Positions 26,725-34,817 of a stretch of 64,000 bases of DNA are shown here, piece by piece. The stretch covers positions 186,001 through 250,000 of the forward strand of contig NZ_JYIJ01000017.1 of assembly GCF_001543895.1 (NCBI RefSeq). The letters run 5' to 3'. Below the pieces are notes generated by a model. The model made no database searches and was not told the origin of the DNA. It saw nothing but the letters and a program-made list of their open reading frames with translations. Origin of the DNA: Carbonactinospora thermoautotrophica. Its GTDB lineage: Bacteria; Actinomycetota; Actinomycetes; Streptomycetales; Carbonactinosporaceae. The stretch's first letter is position 1; each line of letters opens with the position of its first letter. The translations under genes were made by a program, and so were the position numbers.

Positions 26725-26820
26725 ATGCCACCCAACGGCCAGTGGGCCTTCATCCAAGAGAAGACCGGGATGCCGATCGCCGCCGCGTTCGCCGACCTCC
26801 TCGCGACAGGACGCGCCTGA
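26725..26820 (+). pseudogene. truncated TgmB-like ATP-grasp C-terminus
   Basis: Only the last 30 codons remain (NGQWAFIQEKTGMPIAAAFAD and on to TGRA). The upstream junction has a one-base deletion relative to the left copy, which breaks the LECDPN frame. An ATG at 26725 exists by chance, without a ribosome binding site of its own. It is the remnant left at the border of the inserted cluster. Confidence 0.65.
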
Positions 26821-26829
26821 CACCCCGTG

Positions 26830-26865
26830 CCCGCCATGGCCGCCCATGCGGGCGGCCATGGCGGG
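26830..26865. terminator. hairpin between tgmB remnant and RNase H gene
   Basis: Perfect 15-base arms (26830-26844, 26851-26865), serving the converging HisRS/tgmB-remnant side and the RNase H gene. Confidence 0.75.
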
Positions 26866-26866
26866 T

Positions 26867-27478
26867 TCACTTCGCGCGGGCGACCTCGGACAGCGTGCGG
26901 TGGGCGTACCGGCGCGCGAGGCCGATGGCTTCTTCCCAGCTGAAATACCCGTTCAGGGTGCGCAGCGCGAGCTTGGCCATGGAGTCGGCCACCTCGTTCA
27001 GCGGGTGCCCGGCATGGCCTTTGACCCATTCAACCTTGTACCGGCGTGGGTTGCTCGCGAGCTTGCGGGAGAGCTTCACGAGCGTGGGTGTCCGGCCGTT
27101 CTTGCGGTACAGGGTGTACCCGTCGGGGTAGATGAGGTTTCCTCTACGCCATGCGCGCAGGTACTCCACGGCGTCCTGGGAGTCGCACAAGATGATGAAT
27201 GGATGGTTGCCATCGCTCTCGATGGCGACGTTCACGGTGCGGAGCTCCGCGACCAGCGTCTGGGCTGGGCCGACGATGCGCTCAGGGTGCGGGAAAGCGC
27301 CGAGGCCGAACCGGCCGGCGGTGGTCACGAACGCGTAGCCGACACGCCCGTTCTGGGTGGCGGCGTCGGTCGCCACCACGATCGGACCTTGGTCTGCCAG
27401 CGTGAATCCTTCCAGCGTCTCCTTGTGGTGGAAGTTGAACCACTTGGGCCGCCGCCGAACACTCTCTCCCCGCTTCAT
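26867..27478 (-). CDS. RNase H family protein
   Basis: A 203 aa protein. All four acidic residues of the RNase HI active site are recognisable: IVVATDAATQNGRVGYAFV (Asp38), AELRTVNVAIE (Glu), FIILCDSQDAV (Asp) and VEWVKGHAGHPLNEVADSM with the final Asp and the WVKGHxGHxxN signature. It degrades RNA in RNA:DNA hybrids. ATG 27478 has AAAGG at 5 bases; the frame remains open to an ATG at 27574 in an AT-rich segment holding repeated GATATCAACATATCAAC-like words. The extreme 3' end is duplicated at 19067-19123. Confidence 0.85.
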   Translation of the reverse strand: MKRGESVRRRPKWFNFHHKETLEGFTLADQGPIVVATDAATQNGRVGYAFVTTAGRFGLGAFPHPERIVGPAQTLVAELRTVNVAIESDGNHPFIILCDSQDAVEYLRAWRRGNLIYPDGYTLYRKNGRTPTLVKLSRKLASNPRRYKVEWVKGHAGHPLNEVADSMAKLALRTLNGYFSWEEAIGLARRYAHRTLSEVARAK

Positions 27479-27699
27479 CGCCGCCTTTCGATCGTGTAAC
27501 TTGATCATTATCGCGGCAGCGGCCGACGTTGATATGTTGATATCGCCCACCAGGCGACTCAGCTCATGGGTCATCCGCTGAGCGGTTGGAAGCGATCAGG
27601 ACGCTCTGATAATCAAGAGACGCCTGGTTAGACAGGCCAGCTCGGCCGCTGGCCACATCCCGCGAATCGAACCGCTCCGCACGAGGGCGGGGCGGTTGT

Positions 27700-28173
27700 T
27701 CATGTCGCGCTGGACTCCAACACCATCATCTCGAACACGGGGGAATCCGGGTACGGCTGTTGCCGGCCGACGATGCGGTATCCCCAGCGTTGGTACGCGG
27801 ACCGGGCCGGGGTGTTGTCAGGGCGCACCGTCAGGGTGAAGCGCATGCCCGGGTGCGCGGCGAGCAGTTCGGCGTGCATGGCTCGGGCGATACCGCGACG
27901 GCGCCGGTCCGCCGCGACGACCATGTCGTTGATGGCGAACGTACGGTCGCCACTCTCTCGCGTGAACTCCTCTGGCAAGGGCGGCTCGACCTTCGACCAC
28001 CAGCGCGCGCCCGGCGGCAACACGTACCCGTAGAGGAATCCGACCAGGCGGTCGTTCTCACGGGCCACGATCAGTTGATAACCCGGTGCCGCGCGGTACC
28101 CGTCGAGCCGTTGGAGGAATCGTTCACGCGAGTAGAACGGGTTCGACGCCTGCGGCTCCTGCGCGCCGTACAC
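27700..28173 (-). CDS. GNAT family N-acetyltransferase, possibly 5'-truncated
   Basis: A 157 aa GNAT with an intact acetyl-CoA motif (VVAADRRRRGIARAMHAEL) and a normal C-terminal SAYQRWGYRIVG. The frame extends upstream of the GTG at 28173 through ELADLYCAVYGAQE, which looks like genuine GNAT sequence, but meets a TGA inside the 3' end of the regulator gene and offers no other good start or ribosome binding site. So the first strand may be lost, or translation may be coupled to the regulator stop at 28191. It follows an XRE regulator, as does the GNAT at 36316. Confidence 0.65.
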   Translation of the reverse strand: MYGAQEPQASNPFYSRERFLQRLDGYRAAPGYQLIVARENDRLVGFLYGYVLPPGARWWSKVEPPLPEEFTRESGDRTFAINDMVVAADRRRRGIARAMHAELLAAHPGMRFTLTVRPDNTPARSAYQRWGYRIVGRQQPYPDSPVFEMMVLESSAT

Positions 28174-28190
28174 CGCGCAGTACAGATCCG

Positions 28191-29483
28191 CTAATTCTTC
28201 TTCGGCGAGCTGCCGCGCGCGTGCGCTTCAAGTTGTTCCCGCCATACCCGCGCGGCGCTGCTCTCCCCTACCGGGAGCGTCGCCAGCATGCGTACTCGGT
28301 GGGTTACCCGGTGAGACGACAAGCAACCCAATGTAGGCAGCACAGCAGCGACGACATCTGCAGCTCCTTGCACGTCGCCGCTGCGCACCATCACCTCTGC
28401 GAGGAGCAGATTCCAGAGGACATGGGATCGCAACGGCAAAGAGGGGTCAGCAGCCGCATAGCACACTGAGTTCTGGGCCTGTGCCCAATCGCCGAGGTCG
28501 GCCGCGACTCGTCCGGCCGCTCCGACTAGCTCGCTCTCGTTGAAGAACATGGCCCAGTCCGGATCTGTCCCGGCACGTTCGTAGGCGTCCATCGCACGCC
28601 GCATCGCCGCGTTGGCTTCGCGTTCCGCGCCCAGCAGCGCCCACGCTTGGGCTTCCCGTACTGCCAGCAGCGACGCGACACGACCTGTTCGAGGAGTGTG
28701 TTCCGCACCGAGACGTGCCAGGCGTACGGCCTCATGAAGGCGGCCGAGACGGGCGGACTGCTGGCTCATCGAGTTGGCAGCACACGCGACGATTGCGTGG
28801 TCTCCGGCGAGCTGGGCCAGGAAAAGCGCTTCCTTGTACAAGTAGCGAGCACGGCTCTGGTTGCCGATATCGAACTGCATCACCCCGGCCAGCACGTATG
28901 ACCAGGCAGCGGCGGATTGCAGGCCCGGCGTGTCTACGCCAACTTCAAGTTGTCCGGTTAGCTCCTTAAGTTGAGCCTCGGCGAGGACGACGAGTTGTCC
29001 AGCGCCGAACTTGCGCATAAGGCCCTGCAACTGCGCCAGGGTGCGTTCGGCGTCCTCCACGTAGGCGTTGACGGCCTTCTTACCGTCGCCGGGTGACAGC
29101 GGCGTAGGAGCGGCCATCGCCAAGGCGCCGGCCAGGAATTCGCGTCGCTGCACGGGGTCCTCCAGGTCGCGCGTGGAGTCCACCGTAGGCGCGCCGACCG
29201 GCCTTGGCGACACCGTTCGCCTGCGGGTGCTGCGCGGCGGGTGGGGCCGAAAACCCAGCGCCGTGCAGGGCATTCCCGTCACGGCCTCCAGCGCCCGCCG
29301 GTACCGGCCCTGCGGCCACTGGACATCGCCGGCTTCCCATTTCGCGACCAGCCGCACGTCGCAGCGTAACTCGTCGCCGGCCGCCTCCCCGGCCCGGTTG
29401 ATCGCGGCGGCGAACTCTCCCTGCCCCATGTTCAGCGACTCGCGCACACCGCGCAGGACGTCGTTCGGCGTTCTTTCGTGCAC
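28191..29483 (-). CDS. XRE-type regulator with internal RR-x-x-L segment (module D)
   Basis: A 430 aa paralogue of the module A regulator. The helix-turn-helix (NDVLRGVRESLNMGQGEFAAA, RLVAKWEAGDVQWPQGRYRR) comes first, then a Pro/Arg-rich linker, then VQRREFLAGALAMAAPTPLS, again Tat-signal-like but internal, then tetratricopeptide-like helices (ARYLYKEALFLAQLAGDHAI, EAVRLARLGAEHTP). I chose GTG at 29483 with GGGGGAG just upstream; a start at 29549 or 29693 is possible. It is followed by a GNAT gene, and the divergent side holds a relic of the 80-86 aa gene, mirroring module B. Confidence 0.82.
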   Translation of the reverse strand: MHERTPNDVLRGVRESLNMGQGEFAAAINRAGEAAGDELRCDVRLVAKWEAGDVQWPQGRYRRALEAVTGMPCTALGFRPHPPRSTRRRTVSPRPVGAPTVDSTRDLEDPVQRREFLAGALAMAAPTPLSPGDGKKAVNAYVEDAERTLAQLQGLMRKFGAGQLVVLAEAQLKELTGQLEVGVDTPGLQSAAAWSYVLAGVMQFDIGNQSRARYLYKEALFLAQLAGDHAIVACAANSMSQQSARLGRLHEAVRLARLGAEHTPRTGRVASLLAVREAQAWALLGAEREANAAMRRAMDAYERAGTDPDWAMFFNESELVGAAGRVAADLGDWAQAQNSVCYAAADPSLPLRSHVLWNLLLAEVMVRSGDVQGAADVVAAVLPTLGCLSSHRVTHRVRMLATLPVGESSAARVWREQLEAHARGSSPKKN

Positions 29484-29755
29484 TGGCTCCCCCGACGGAC
29501 TTGATCCTGCCGCGTCCTTGTCTTCCGCCGAGTATCGGATTAAGAACATTCCACCGCCAATCACCCTGCGGAATGACATGGAAAAGGCCGGGGAACGGCC
29601 AACGGAACACCGTCGAAACGGCAGGCGCGGCAAGGGCACGGTGATCGCGAACCGACCACCACCGCGTGGAGGCAACAGCCAATGCTCGGTCACCAGAGCA
29701 TGCGCCAGACACGCGCCGAGGATTCCCGCACACTCGACCAGACCGCATCCCGCGT

Positions 29756-29833
29756 GTGGTCAGCGTCGAAGAGTACCTGCAGCGCATCCGCGTCGGCGCG
29801 CACATCCAGAACGATGACCTTCGCGCGACCACT
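29756..29833 (+). pseudogene. relic of the module 80-86 aa gene (module D)
   Basis: VSVEEYLQRIRVGAHIQN followed by DDLRA resembles the module B protein (TLEEYLQWVRASAHIPNPT...GDLRA) with a three-residue gap, and the DNA is alike as well (for example GAGTACCTGCAG and GCGCGCACATCC). It is divergent from the regulator at 28191-29483, the expected place. The upstream DUF5999 gene and the downstream small genes are gone; the sequence runs into the MazG-like pseudogene on the opposite strand. Confidence 0.5.
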
Positions 29834-29842
29834 GTCCTCGAC

Positions 29843-30436
29843 CTAGTCGATGACGGGATCGCCGACGCGTCGGCGGCCGATGAGGTTGCGGAACGTCGGG
29901 ACCAGCCCAGACACGCGGCGTAGGAGAGATGGAAGACGTCGTGCCAGCGATAGCCGATGTCCTCGTACGCCTTGTCCGACAACGAGTCGCCAACTGGCTG
30001 CCCGTCCATCTCCATCACCACATCGCCACGCGAGGCGCCCACTCCTCCTCGACGAGCCGGAAGTGGATCTCGAAGGTGCGGGGCAACTGCTCATGGGGTG
30101 GGAAGTTCTCGTCGAACAGCCCCACGGTCGTGGTGGCTCCCGGTGCGGGGTGCAGCCAGCGTTCCCGGGTCTTGACGAGGTTGCGGTGCGCGACCTCATC
30201 CAAGGACAGCCCGAACCAGGTCGCGATGATCGCGACAGGATGTCGCCGAGGTCGTCCGCGATGCGTTCGACGAAGCCGGTGTGTGCGTCCCCGTCGCGCA
30301 GGTGCTTCTTGTACTCGGTCAGCAGCGTGCCGGCCTCGCTGGCGAGGCCGAGCAGCGAGACGAACAGCGGGTCGCGGTCGACACCGGCACGCTGGTCGGT
30401 GAGCGCGGTCTGTTGCTGAAAGTGCGCCAGGTCCAC
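29843..30436 (-). pseudogene. MazG-like nucleotide pyrophosphohydrolase, frameshifted
   Basis: Three frames must be joined to read one protein: VDLAHFQQQTALTDQRAG...ERIADDLGDIL, then IATWFGLSLDEVAHRNLVKT...FRLVEEE, then MDGQPVGDSLSDKAYEDIGY...YAACLGWS, then PTFRNLIGRRRVGDPVID. Breaks lie near 30244 (about seven bases lost), 30026 (one G lost in a run) and 29899 (one C lost), and a TAG ends it at 29843. GTG 30436 keeps a good AGGAG. The original would have cleaved noncanonical nucleoside triphosphates, fitting the neighbouring dTMP-kinase-like and exonuclease genes. Confidence 0.7.
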
Positions 30437-30459
30437 GGTGTCACTCCTATCCGGCTCGT

Positions 30460-30825
30460 TCAGATGTCCGCGAAGGCGGTCGCCGTGTCGAGGGCAGCGC
30501 TGATCGTGTCCAGGGCGTCGTCGGTCAGGGCGAGTTCGGCCGCGCCCAGGTTCTCCTCCAGATGGGCGACCGACCGGGTGCCGGGGATGGGCAGCATGAC
30601 CGGGGATCGGTGCAGCAGCCACGCCAGCGCGAGCTGAGCCGGGGTCACACCGAGGTCCACCGCGCGCCGTAGGACCCGTTTGGCCTCTTCCGGGTCGTCG
30701 GGGTGGTACCAGTGACCGGGGCCGGTTAGCTGCATCGAGCCGAAGCCGAATCGGTGCACTGGCAGATCCCCGCCGATGCGGAAGGTGCCACTGCACGTCG
30801 CCGGCTTGGTGGTCATGGTGGTCAT
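30460..30825 (-). pseudogene. aldo/keto reductase remnant with large internal deletion
   Basis: A 121 aa open frame joins the N-terminus of an aldo/keto reductase (FRIGGDLPVHRFGFGSMQL, DPEEAKRVLRRAVDLG) directly to its C-terminus (TPAQLALAWLLHRSPVMLP, IPGTRSVAHLEENL) at about 30647. Roughly 190 residues, including the catalytic Asp, Tyr, Lys and His, are missing. The frame is preserved. Its start overlaps the kinase stop (ATGA), so it is still within the operon. It cannot be an active reductase. Confidence 0.7.
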
Positions 30826-31478
30826 TCCTGTGCTTCCCTCGCCTGTGCCGGGACCACCGGCTTCGCCTCGGCCTGGAGTTGGTCGATGTGCCGGTGGATG
30901 ATGGCGGCCACGGTCTCGGCGTCCTGCTGACTGGTGTCCAGCCGCAGCACGCGAGTTCCAGCCGCGGCGAGCATGTCGGCCGCCTCCTCGTACAGCGCCG
31001 CCTCTCGGGCACTGATGTCGGGACGGCGCTGGTAGTGGTTCTTCGCCCCGCGGGCGGCGAGCCGCGCGGCGAGCACACCCGGCTCGGCGGTGAGGATCAC
31101 CGCGAGATCGGGCGGGTCGGCGTGCGCGTTGACCTGGCGCAGCCAGTCCAGCTTCATGCCGTCGAGCTGCTGCATGACCAGCCCGGCCGCCAGGTACCGG
31201 TCGCTGATCACGATCTCCCCGGCGGCGGCCCTCGGGCGGATCACACGTTCCAGGTGCAGGTAGCGGTCGGCGGCGAACAGGCAGGCCAGGATCGGTCCGG
31301 AGCTGGAGCCGACGGCGTCGTAGGCGAGGCGGCCCAGGTGACTGTCGGTCGGCTCGGCGGTCAGGTGATGCGCGACGCCGACGGCGGTGAGGCGTTCGCC
31401 GAGCCGCCGCACGGTAGTGGACTTGCCCACGCCGCTGGGCCCGTCCACGCTCACGAACAGCCCACGTCTGGTGTTCAT
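30822..31478 (-). CDS. thymidylate kinase-like protein
   Basis: A 218 aa member of the dTMP kinase family. DGPSGVGKSTTVRRLGERL (P-loop, residues 13-21) and IVISDRYLAAGLVMQQLDGM (DRY motif) are well conserved, and the length is right for the family. It lies in an operon after the DEDDh exonuclease (21-base gap) and before the aldo/keto reductase remnant (4-base overlap). The housekeeping tmk is probably elsewhere; this copy may act in nucleotide salvage or on a modified nucleotide. It is not closely alike the kinase at 24029. Confidence 0.82.
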   Translation of the reverse strand: MNTRRGLFVSVDGPSGVGKSTTVRRLGERLTAVGVAHHLTAEPTDSHLGRLAYDAVGSSSGPILACLFAADRYLHLERVIRPRAAAGEIVISDRYLAAGLVMQQLDGMKLDWLRQVNAHADPPDLAVILTAEPGVLAARLAARGAKNHYQRRPDISAREAALYEEAADMLAAAGTRVLRLDTSQQDAETVAAIIHRHIDQLQAEAKPVVPAQAREAQE

Positions 31479-31499
31479 CGTCCCCCCGGATGGTCGGGT

Positions 31500-32114
31500 C
31501 TACTCGAACAGCCGCGGCTCCGGCTCGGGTGCGGTGGCGGGCAGGGCTCCGGCCTCGCGCAGCTCCTCGAAGGTGCGCGGCGCGCCGTCGGGCGCGGTGG
31601 CCAGGCGCGTGAACAGTCGCGCGGTCACCAGCACGTCGTAGGCGGCCCGGTGCGGCTGGAGTCCCGCCGGCAGGTCCTCGGCCAGGTCCAGGGCCGCCAC
31701 GAGGGCGCCGAGCCGGTATGAGCCCATCGTGGGCAGGAGGCGCCGCGCGAGCCGGAGGGTGTCGATCGCCACCGGCGGGACCCAGCCGGGCAGTTTGCGG
31801 CACAGCACGCCCAGGTCGACGCGCACGTTGTGCCCGACCACCACGGCGTCGCCCAGGTGGGCGAGCACGGCACCGCGGACCGCCTCGAAGCTTGGTGCGT
31901 CGGCGAGATCCTCGTTGCGGATCCCGTGGATGCGGCGCGCCATCGGGGTGATCGGCGTTTGCGGGCGGACCAGCCACGCGGTCGGCTCGCCGATCCGCCC
32001 GCCGGCGATGGGAAGGACGGCCAGCTCCACCAGGTCCGGGGGCTGCTGGCCGTTGCCTTCCACGTCCACGACCACGTAACGCATCTCCGGCCACGGCCGG
32101 GCGGATTCACTCAT
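31500..32114 (-). CDS. 3'-5' exonuclease, DEDDh (DnaQ-like)
   Basis: A 204 aa exonuclease. YVVVDVEGNGQ carries the first Asp and Glu, VVVGHNVRVDLGVL the second Asp, and QPHRAAYDVLVTARLF the His and final Asp, so the DEDDh set is complete. It is alike the polymerase III epsilon domain but free-standing. ATG 32114 overlaps the end of the radical SAM gene by 8 bases, preceded by GTGGAGT. It probably trims single-stranded DNA or oligonucleotides. Confidence 0.85.
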   Translation of the reverse strand: MSESARPWPEMRYVVVDVEGNGQQPPDLVELAVLPIAGGRIGEPTAWLVRPQTPITPMARRIHGIRNEDLADAPSFEAVRGAVLAHLGDAVVVGHNVRVDLGVLCRKLPGWVPPVAIDTLRLARRLLPTMGSYRLGALVAALDLAEDLPAGLQPHRAAYDVLVTARLFTRLATAPDGAPRTFEELREAGALPATAPEPEPRLFE

Positions 32115-33284
32115 GCGGGGACTCCACGCTGCTCGATCCGGTGTCCGGCCACCCGATGTCGGCGCGCCCATGGCGCCGGTGCCGGTGGGGGTGGCGCACG
32201 TCGTGGATCTGGAACCCGAGCGAGTGCTGCAGAAAGTAGCGCGGCTGTTCCTCTAACCCGGCCACGACCGCGGCCCGCTCGGAGACCTCGACCACCTGGA
32301 AGTCTTCCCCCTCGGGCAGCCGCGCGGCAATCTCACGCAACTCCTCCGCCGAGGGGACGCGGTGTGCCACGGCGCACCGGTCGAGCTGCTGGGTCGGGCA
32401 GATGTCGCACAGCTCCCGGATGCCGTAGTGGCCGTTGTAGTCCGGCTCCCCGTGGACGAACGAGACCGCGCAGCTGGTCTTGCGGAACAGCGGCCCGCCG
32501 TTACCGGTCCGGAACGCCTCCAGCACGCGCTTCTCGAGCGTCTCGGGCACGATCTTGCGCCGGGCGGTCTCCCGTACGGCTCGGGCAGCCCGTTTGCCCG
32601 GTAGTAGGCGGCGATCTCATCCCGGTAGAACAGCCCGGTGAACACGGTCGCGTGCGCGACCCGGCTCAGTTCGACCGCGCGGATCAGGTGCTCCGGGGAG
32701 TCGTTCAGGCCGGGTACGAGCGGCCGCCAGTACAGGACCGCCCGGTACCGACCGGCCAACTGGGCGGCGAGCCGCAGCGACTTCTCCGCGACCTCTTTGG
32801 GGAACGGCTCGATGCGCTGGTCGTCGATGCCGGAATAGGTGAACAACAGCGTCACCCGCAGGTTGCCCAGCGCGTTCAGCCGCACACAGTCCTCGGCGTC
32901 CACCCGATAGCGGGTGATCACCAGCACATGGTTGCGCAGGCCGCGCTCGTCCAGGTCCTCCAGCACCGCGAACAGGTGGTCTTTGACCTTTGGCAGGAAC
33001 GGGTCGGTGGCGCGGTTGAAGATCTGCAACGGTGTGACGTCCGGCTGGAAGTACCGGTGGTTCACCAGCAGCTCAACCGCCTCAGCATCGGTCATCAGCG
33101 CCCGGGGTTGGCGCATGTCCCACGCGCCGTAGACGTGGCGGATGCAGTACGCGCAGTCCAGCGGACAACCCATCACATGATTCAGCGACAGCCCCGACTT
33201 GCGGTACTCCACCACCTCCTTCGCGCGCTCCGATAACCGGGCGACCTGCTCGACGGACAGCAAGGGCACGAACGTTCTCCTCAT
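32107..33284 (-). pseudogene. radical SAM protein interrupted by one frameshift
   Basis: The first part (33284 to about 32573) has GCPLDCAYCIRHVYGAWDM, the SAM cluster CxxxCxxC, then DVTPLQIFNRATDPFLP and TLLFTYSGIDDQRIEPFPK, resembling spore-photoproduct-lyase-like radical SAM proteins. At the G run 32571-32573 the frame is lost; one extra G would continue into ETARRKIVPETLEKRVLEAF and on to a C-terminal part with CDICPTQQLDRC. Conservation on both sides of the break suggests a recent mutation or a sequencing error. ATG 33284 has GGAGG upstream. It heads the operon with the exonuclease and kinase. Confidence 0.75.
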
Positions 33285-33430
33285 CACTTCCTCCAAGTGC
33301 GCAGCCGACGAATCCGAGCCCGCAGGCGGCCTTCGGAACGATCCGAGGGTGGGCGCGCCTCAGGCCTCCGACACCGCACTACCAGGTCAATGGCTAATTT
33401 CGGTGTCCGTTTTGTCCCACGGTCCGTAGG

Positions 33431-33475
33431 GGCCGCCCGGCGCCCGGGAGGCGTGGGCATGGGCGCCGGGCGGCC
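33431..33475. terminator. hairpin between the radical SAM operon and module B
   Basis: Perfect 14-base arms (33431-33444, 33462-33475) with a 17-base loop, in the roughly 300-base gene-free stretch 33285-33584. The conserved module terminator (arms GGCCGG/CCGGCC type, about 33480-33524) follows it. Confidence 0.65.
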
Positions 33476-33584
33476 GGGGCCCGGCCGGCGGGGCACCACG
33501 GGGGACGGTGTGCCGGCCGGGCCGTCGGGGGCCGTCCCCGCCCCGGGGAGGCGGCGGGAGTCGGGACGGCCCAGGGGAGAAGGT

Positions 33585-33692
33585 CTAGCGGGGCAACCAG
33601 CCCAAGGCGTACAGGAAGCCGGGCAACGCCAGCAGGGCCAAGCCGATCAACAGGATCAGCGTGACCTCCGCTTCACGGCTAGGCCGGCGCAT
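33585..33692 (-). CDS. 35 aa single-span membrane protein (module B)
   Basis: Begins MRRPSREAEVTLILLIGLAL and ends ALGWLPR, 35 residues in all, with one membrane helix (about residues 9-28). The ATG lies 14 bases inside the end of the zinc-knuckle gene. Compared with copy A it has amino-acid changes only at a handful of positions while many third positions differ, which indicates purifying selection on the peptide. Confidence 0.75.
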   Translation of the reverse strand: MRRPSREAEVTLILLIGLALLALPGFLYALGWLPR

Positions 33693-33834
33693 CGGGCACC
33701 TTCTTCCCGTACAGGAACGCGATCTCGCTCGGGGTCAGCAACAGCGAGCACGGCCCGCAGGGATGGCCGTTCACCTGGCCGGTGCCGTGGCAGGTGGCAC
33801 ACGCGGGATCCACGACCGCGCGCGGCTCGGTCAC
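33679..33834 (-). CDS. small CxxCHGTG zinc-knuckle protein (module B)
   Basis: A 51 aa protein with ACATCHGTGQVNGHPCGPCS (two CxxC pairs) and a C-terminal helix LTPSEIAFLYGKK. The GTG start at 33834 overlaps the stop of the 86 aa gene as GTGA, so translation is coupled. It is the shortest copy and shows that the conserved unit begins right at AVVDPAC. Probably binds one zinc ion. No established family name comes to mind beyond its likeness to a DnaJ zinc module. Confidence 0.78.
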   Translation of the reverse strand: MTEPRAVVDPACATCHGTGQVNGHPCGPCSLLLTPSEIAFLYGKKVPDAPA

Positions 33835-34091
33835 CCCTGCCACCCCCACTGCCGGGCATGGGCCTCCACGCTGGCCCGGATCTGCGGGTGGGTTTCCAGC
33901 AGGCTCACCACCAGACCGGCCAGCAGGCCGGTCCACTGCTGGTAGGCGCGCAGGTCACCCAGGGTCGGGTTGGGGATGTGCGCGCTGGCCCGGACCCACT
34001 GCAGGTACTCCTCCAGCGTGGGCTGGCCGACGGGCGGGGTCGGGTAGTGGGCCGCCCGGCCGTTCGGGCTCGGCTCCACAGGGATGGTCAT
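33831..34091 (-). CDS. 86 aa module protein of unknown function (module B)
   Basis: An 86 aa protein: a disordered Pro-rich start, then TLEEYLQWVRASAHIPNPT, LRAYQQWTGLLAGLVVSLL and HPQIRASVEAHARQWGW, which look like three amphipathic helices. The module C homologue (41472) shares the pattern (S/T)(L/V)EE(Y/F)LQ-VR, NPTL-DL-AY, LL-THPQ(I/V)RASVE-H--(Q/T)WGW. The ATG overlaps the DUF5999 stop (ATGA). I recognise no characterised family. Confidence 0.75.
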   Translation of the reverse strand: MTIPVEPSPNGRAAHYPTPPVGQPTLEEYLQWVRASAHIPNPTLGDLRAYQQWTGLLAGLVVSLLETHPQIRASVEAHARQWGWQG

Positions 34092-34345
34092 GCCGGTACC
34101 TCCTCCAGGGTCCGGACGGGGGTTGGGGCAGGGGTGGATGGCACGCGCTCCTGCCGCTGGTGGTGGCCGGTGGGCCGGTGCGGGGGGATGGTCGTGCCGT
34201 CCGGCAGCAGCTCGCCGGTGTCCTCGAACACCACCACCCCGTTGCACAACAGGCTCCACCCCTGCTCCGGATGGCACACGACCGTCCGCGCGGCCTCCCG
34301 ATCCGGCGCATCCGCCGACGGACACGGCGGGATGTGCAGGCACAT
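34088..34345 (-). CDS. DUF5999 family protein (module B)
   Basis: An 85 aa protein beginning MCLHIPPCPSADAPDREAAR, with CHPEQGWSLLCNGVVVFEDT and GELLPDG, the hallmarks of the actinobacterial DUF5999 family (three or four cysteines, two in a CPS-type N-terminus). It is the first gene of the coupled small-gene operon, divergent from the regulator at 34818. I chose ATG 34345 because the conserved family starts there; GGGAGG is 11 bases upstream. Function is unknown. Confidence 0.8.
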   Translation of the reverse strand: MCLHIPPCPSADAPDREAARTVVCHPEQGWSLLCNGVVVFEDTGELLPDGTTIPPHRPTGHHQRQERVPSTPAPTPVRTLEEVPA

Positions 34346-34817
34346 GGGAAACAGCCTCCCTTCTGGGTTTGGGGAAGGTGTCCCGGCCGGCCCCGAGACC
34401 GGCCGGGACACCCCGGGCTGGGAGCCTCCGGCGTCCGCCTGCGAGACACAGCACGGACGCCGGGGTCACGGGACCCCTCTCCGTAGGCCGCGACGCGGTT
34501 CGCATGACACCGACACGCGGCTTCTTCCAGCAGCGTCCATGCGTACGTTCCGCTTCGCCTACGTCGGCGAGTTGTCGACGCCCGGTGCGTAGGCGTCGGC
34601 CCGTGAGATTCGCGGACACGCAACCGGTCGGCAACCGGCTGAACCTGCGGATCCGTATCCGGCAAGGAGGTGTTCCGCAGCCCCTGCGGAGGGGCAGGCC
34701 ACTGCCGCAGCCGCTGCGGAGGAAGCAGCTCCGGCCAGATCCGAACGGGTGATCAGGTCGCTACTGGCCAGCTACCGTGAGGTGTGAACGGTGGGCTCGC
34801 GCAGAGGGGGAGCCGGC
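34346..34817. promoter_or_regulatory. divergent control region with two CCGCAG-N3-CTGCGG operators
   Basis: This 472-base stretch separates the module B operon (minus) and its regulator (plus). Two perfect inverted repeats, CCGCAG-CCC-CTGCGG at 34675-34689 and CCGCAG-CCG-CTGCGG at 34705-34719, are spaced 30 bases centre to centre, about three helical turns, and a CTGCGG half-site lies near 34645. They are about 100 bases before the regulator start, the place expected for autoregulation by the XRE protein. Confidence 0.6.

Larger units (their letters stand above)
26722..26925. repeat. right bracket repeat of the RiPP-like cluster
   Basis: Counterpart of 18914-19123: tgmB-like 3' end, hairpin, and RNase H 3' end, this time continuing into the complete RNase H gene. 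It begins just after the HisRS stop codon. The divergence between copies indicates that they are not a fresh duplication. Confidence 0.8.
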
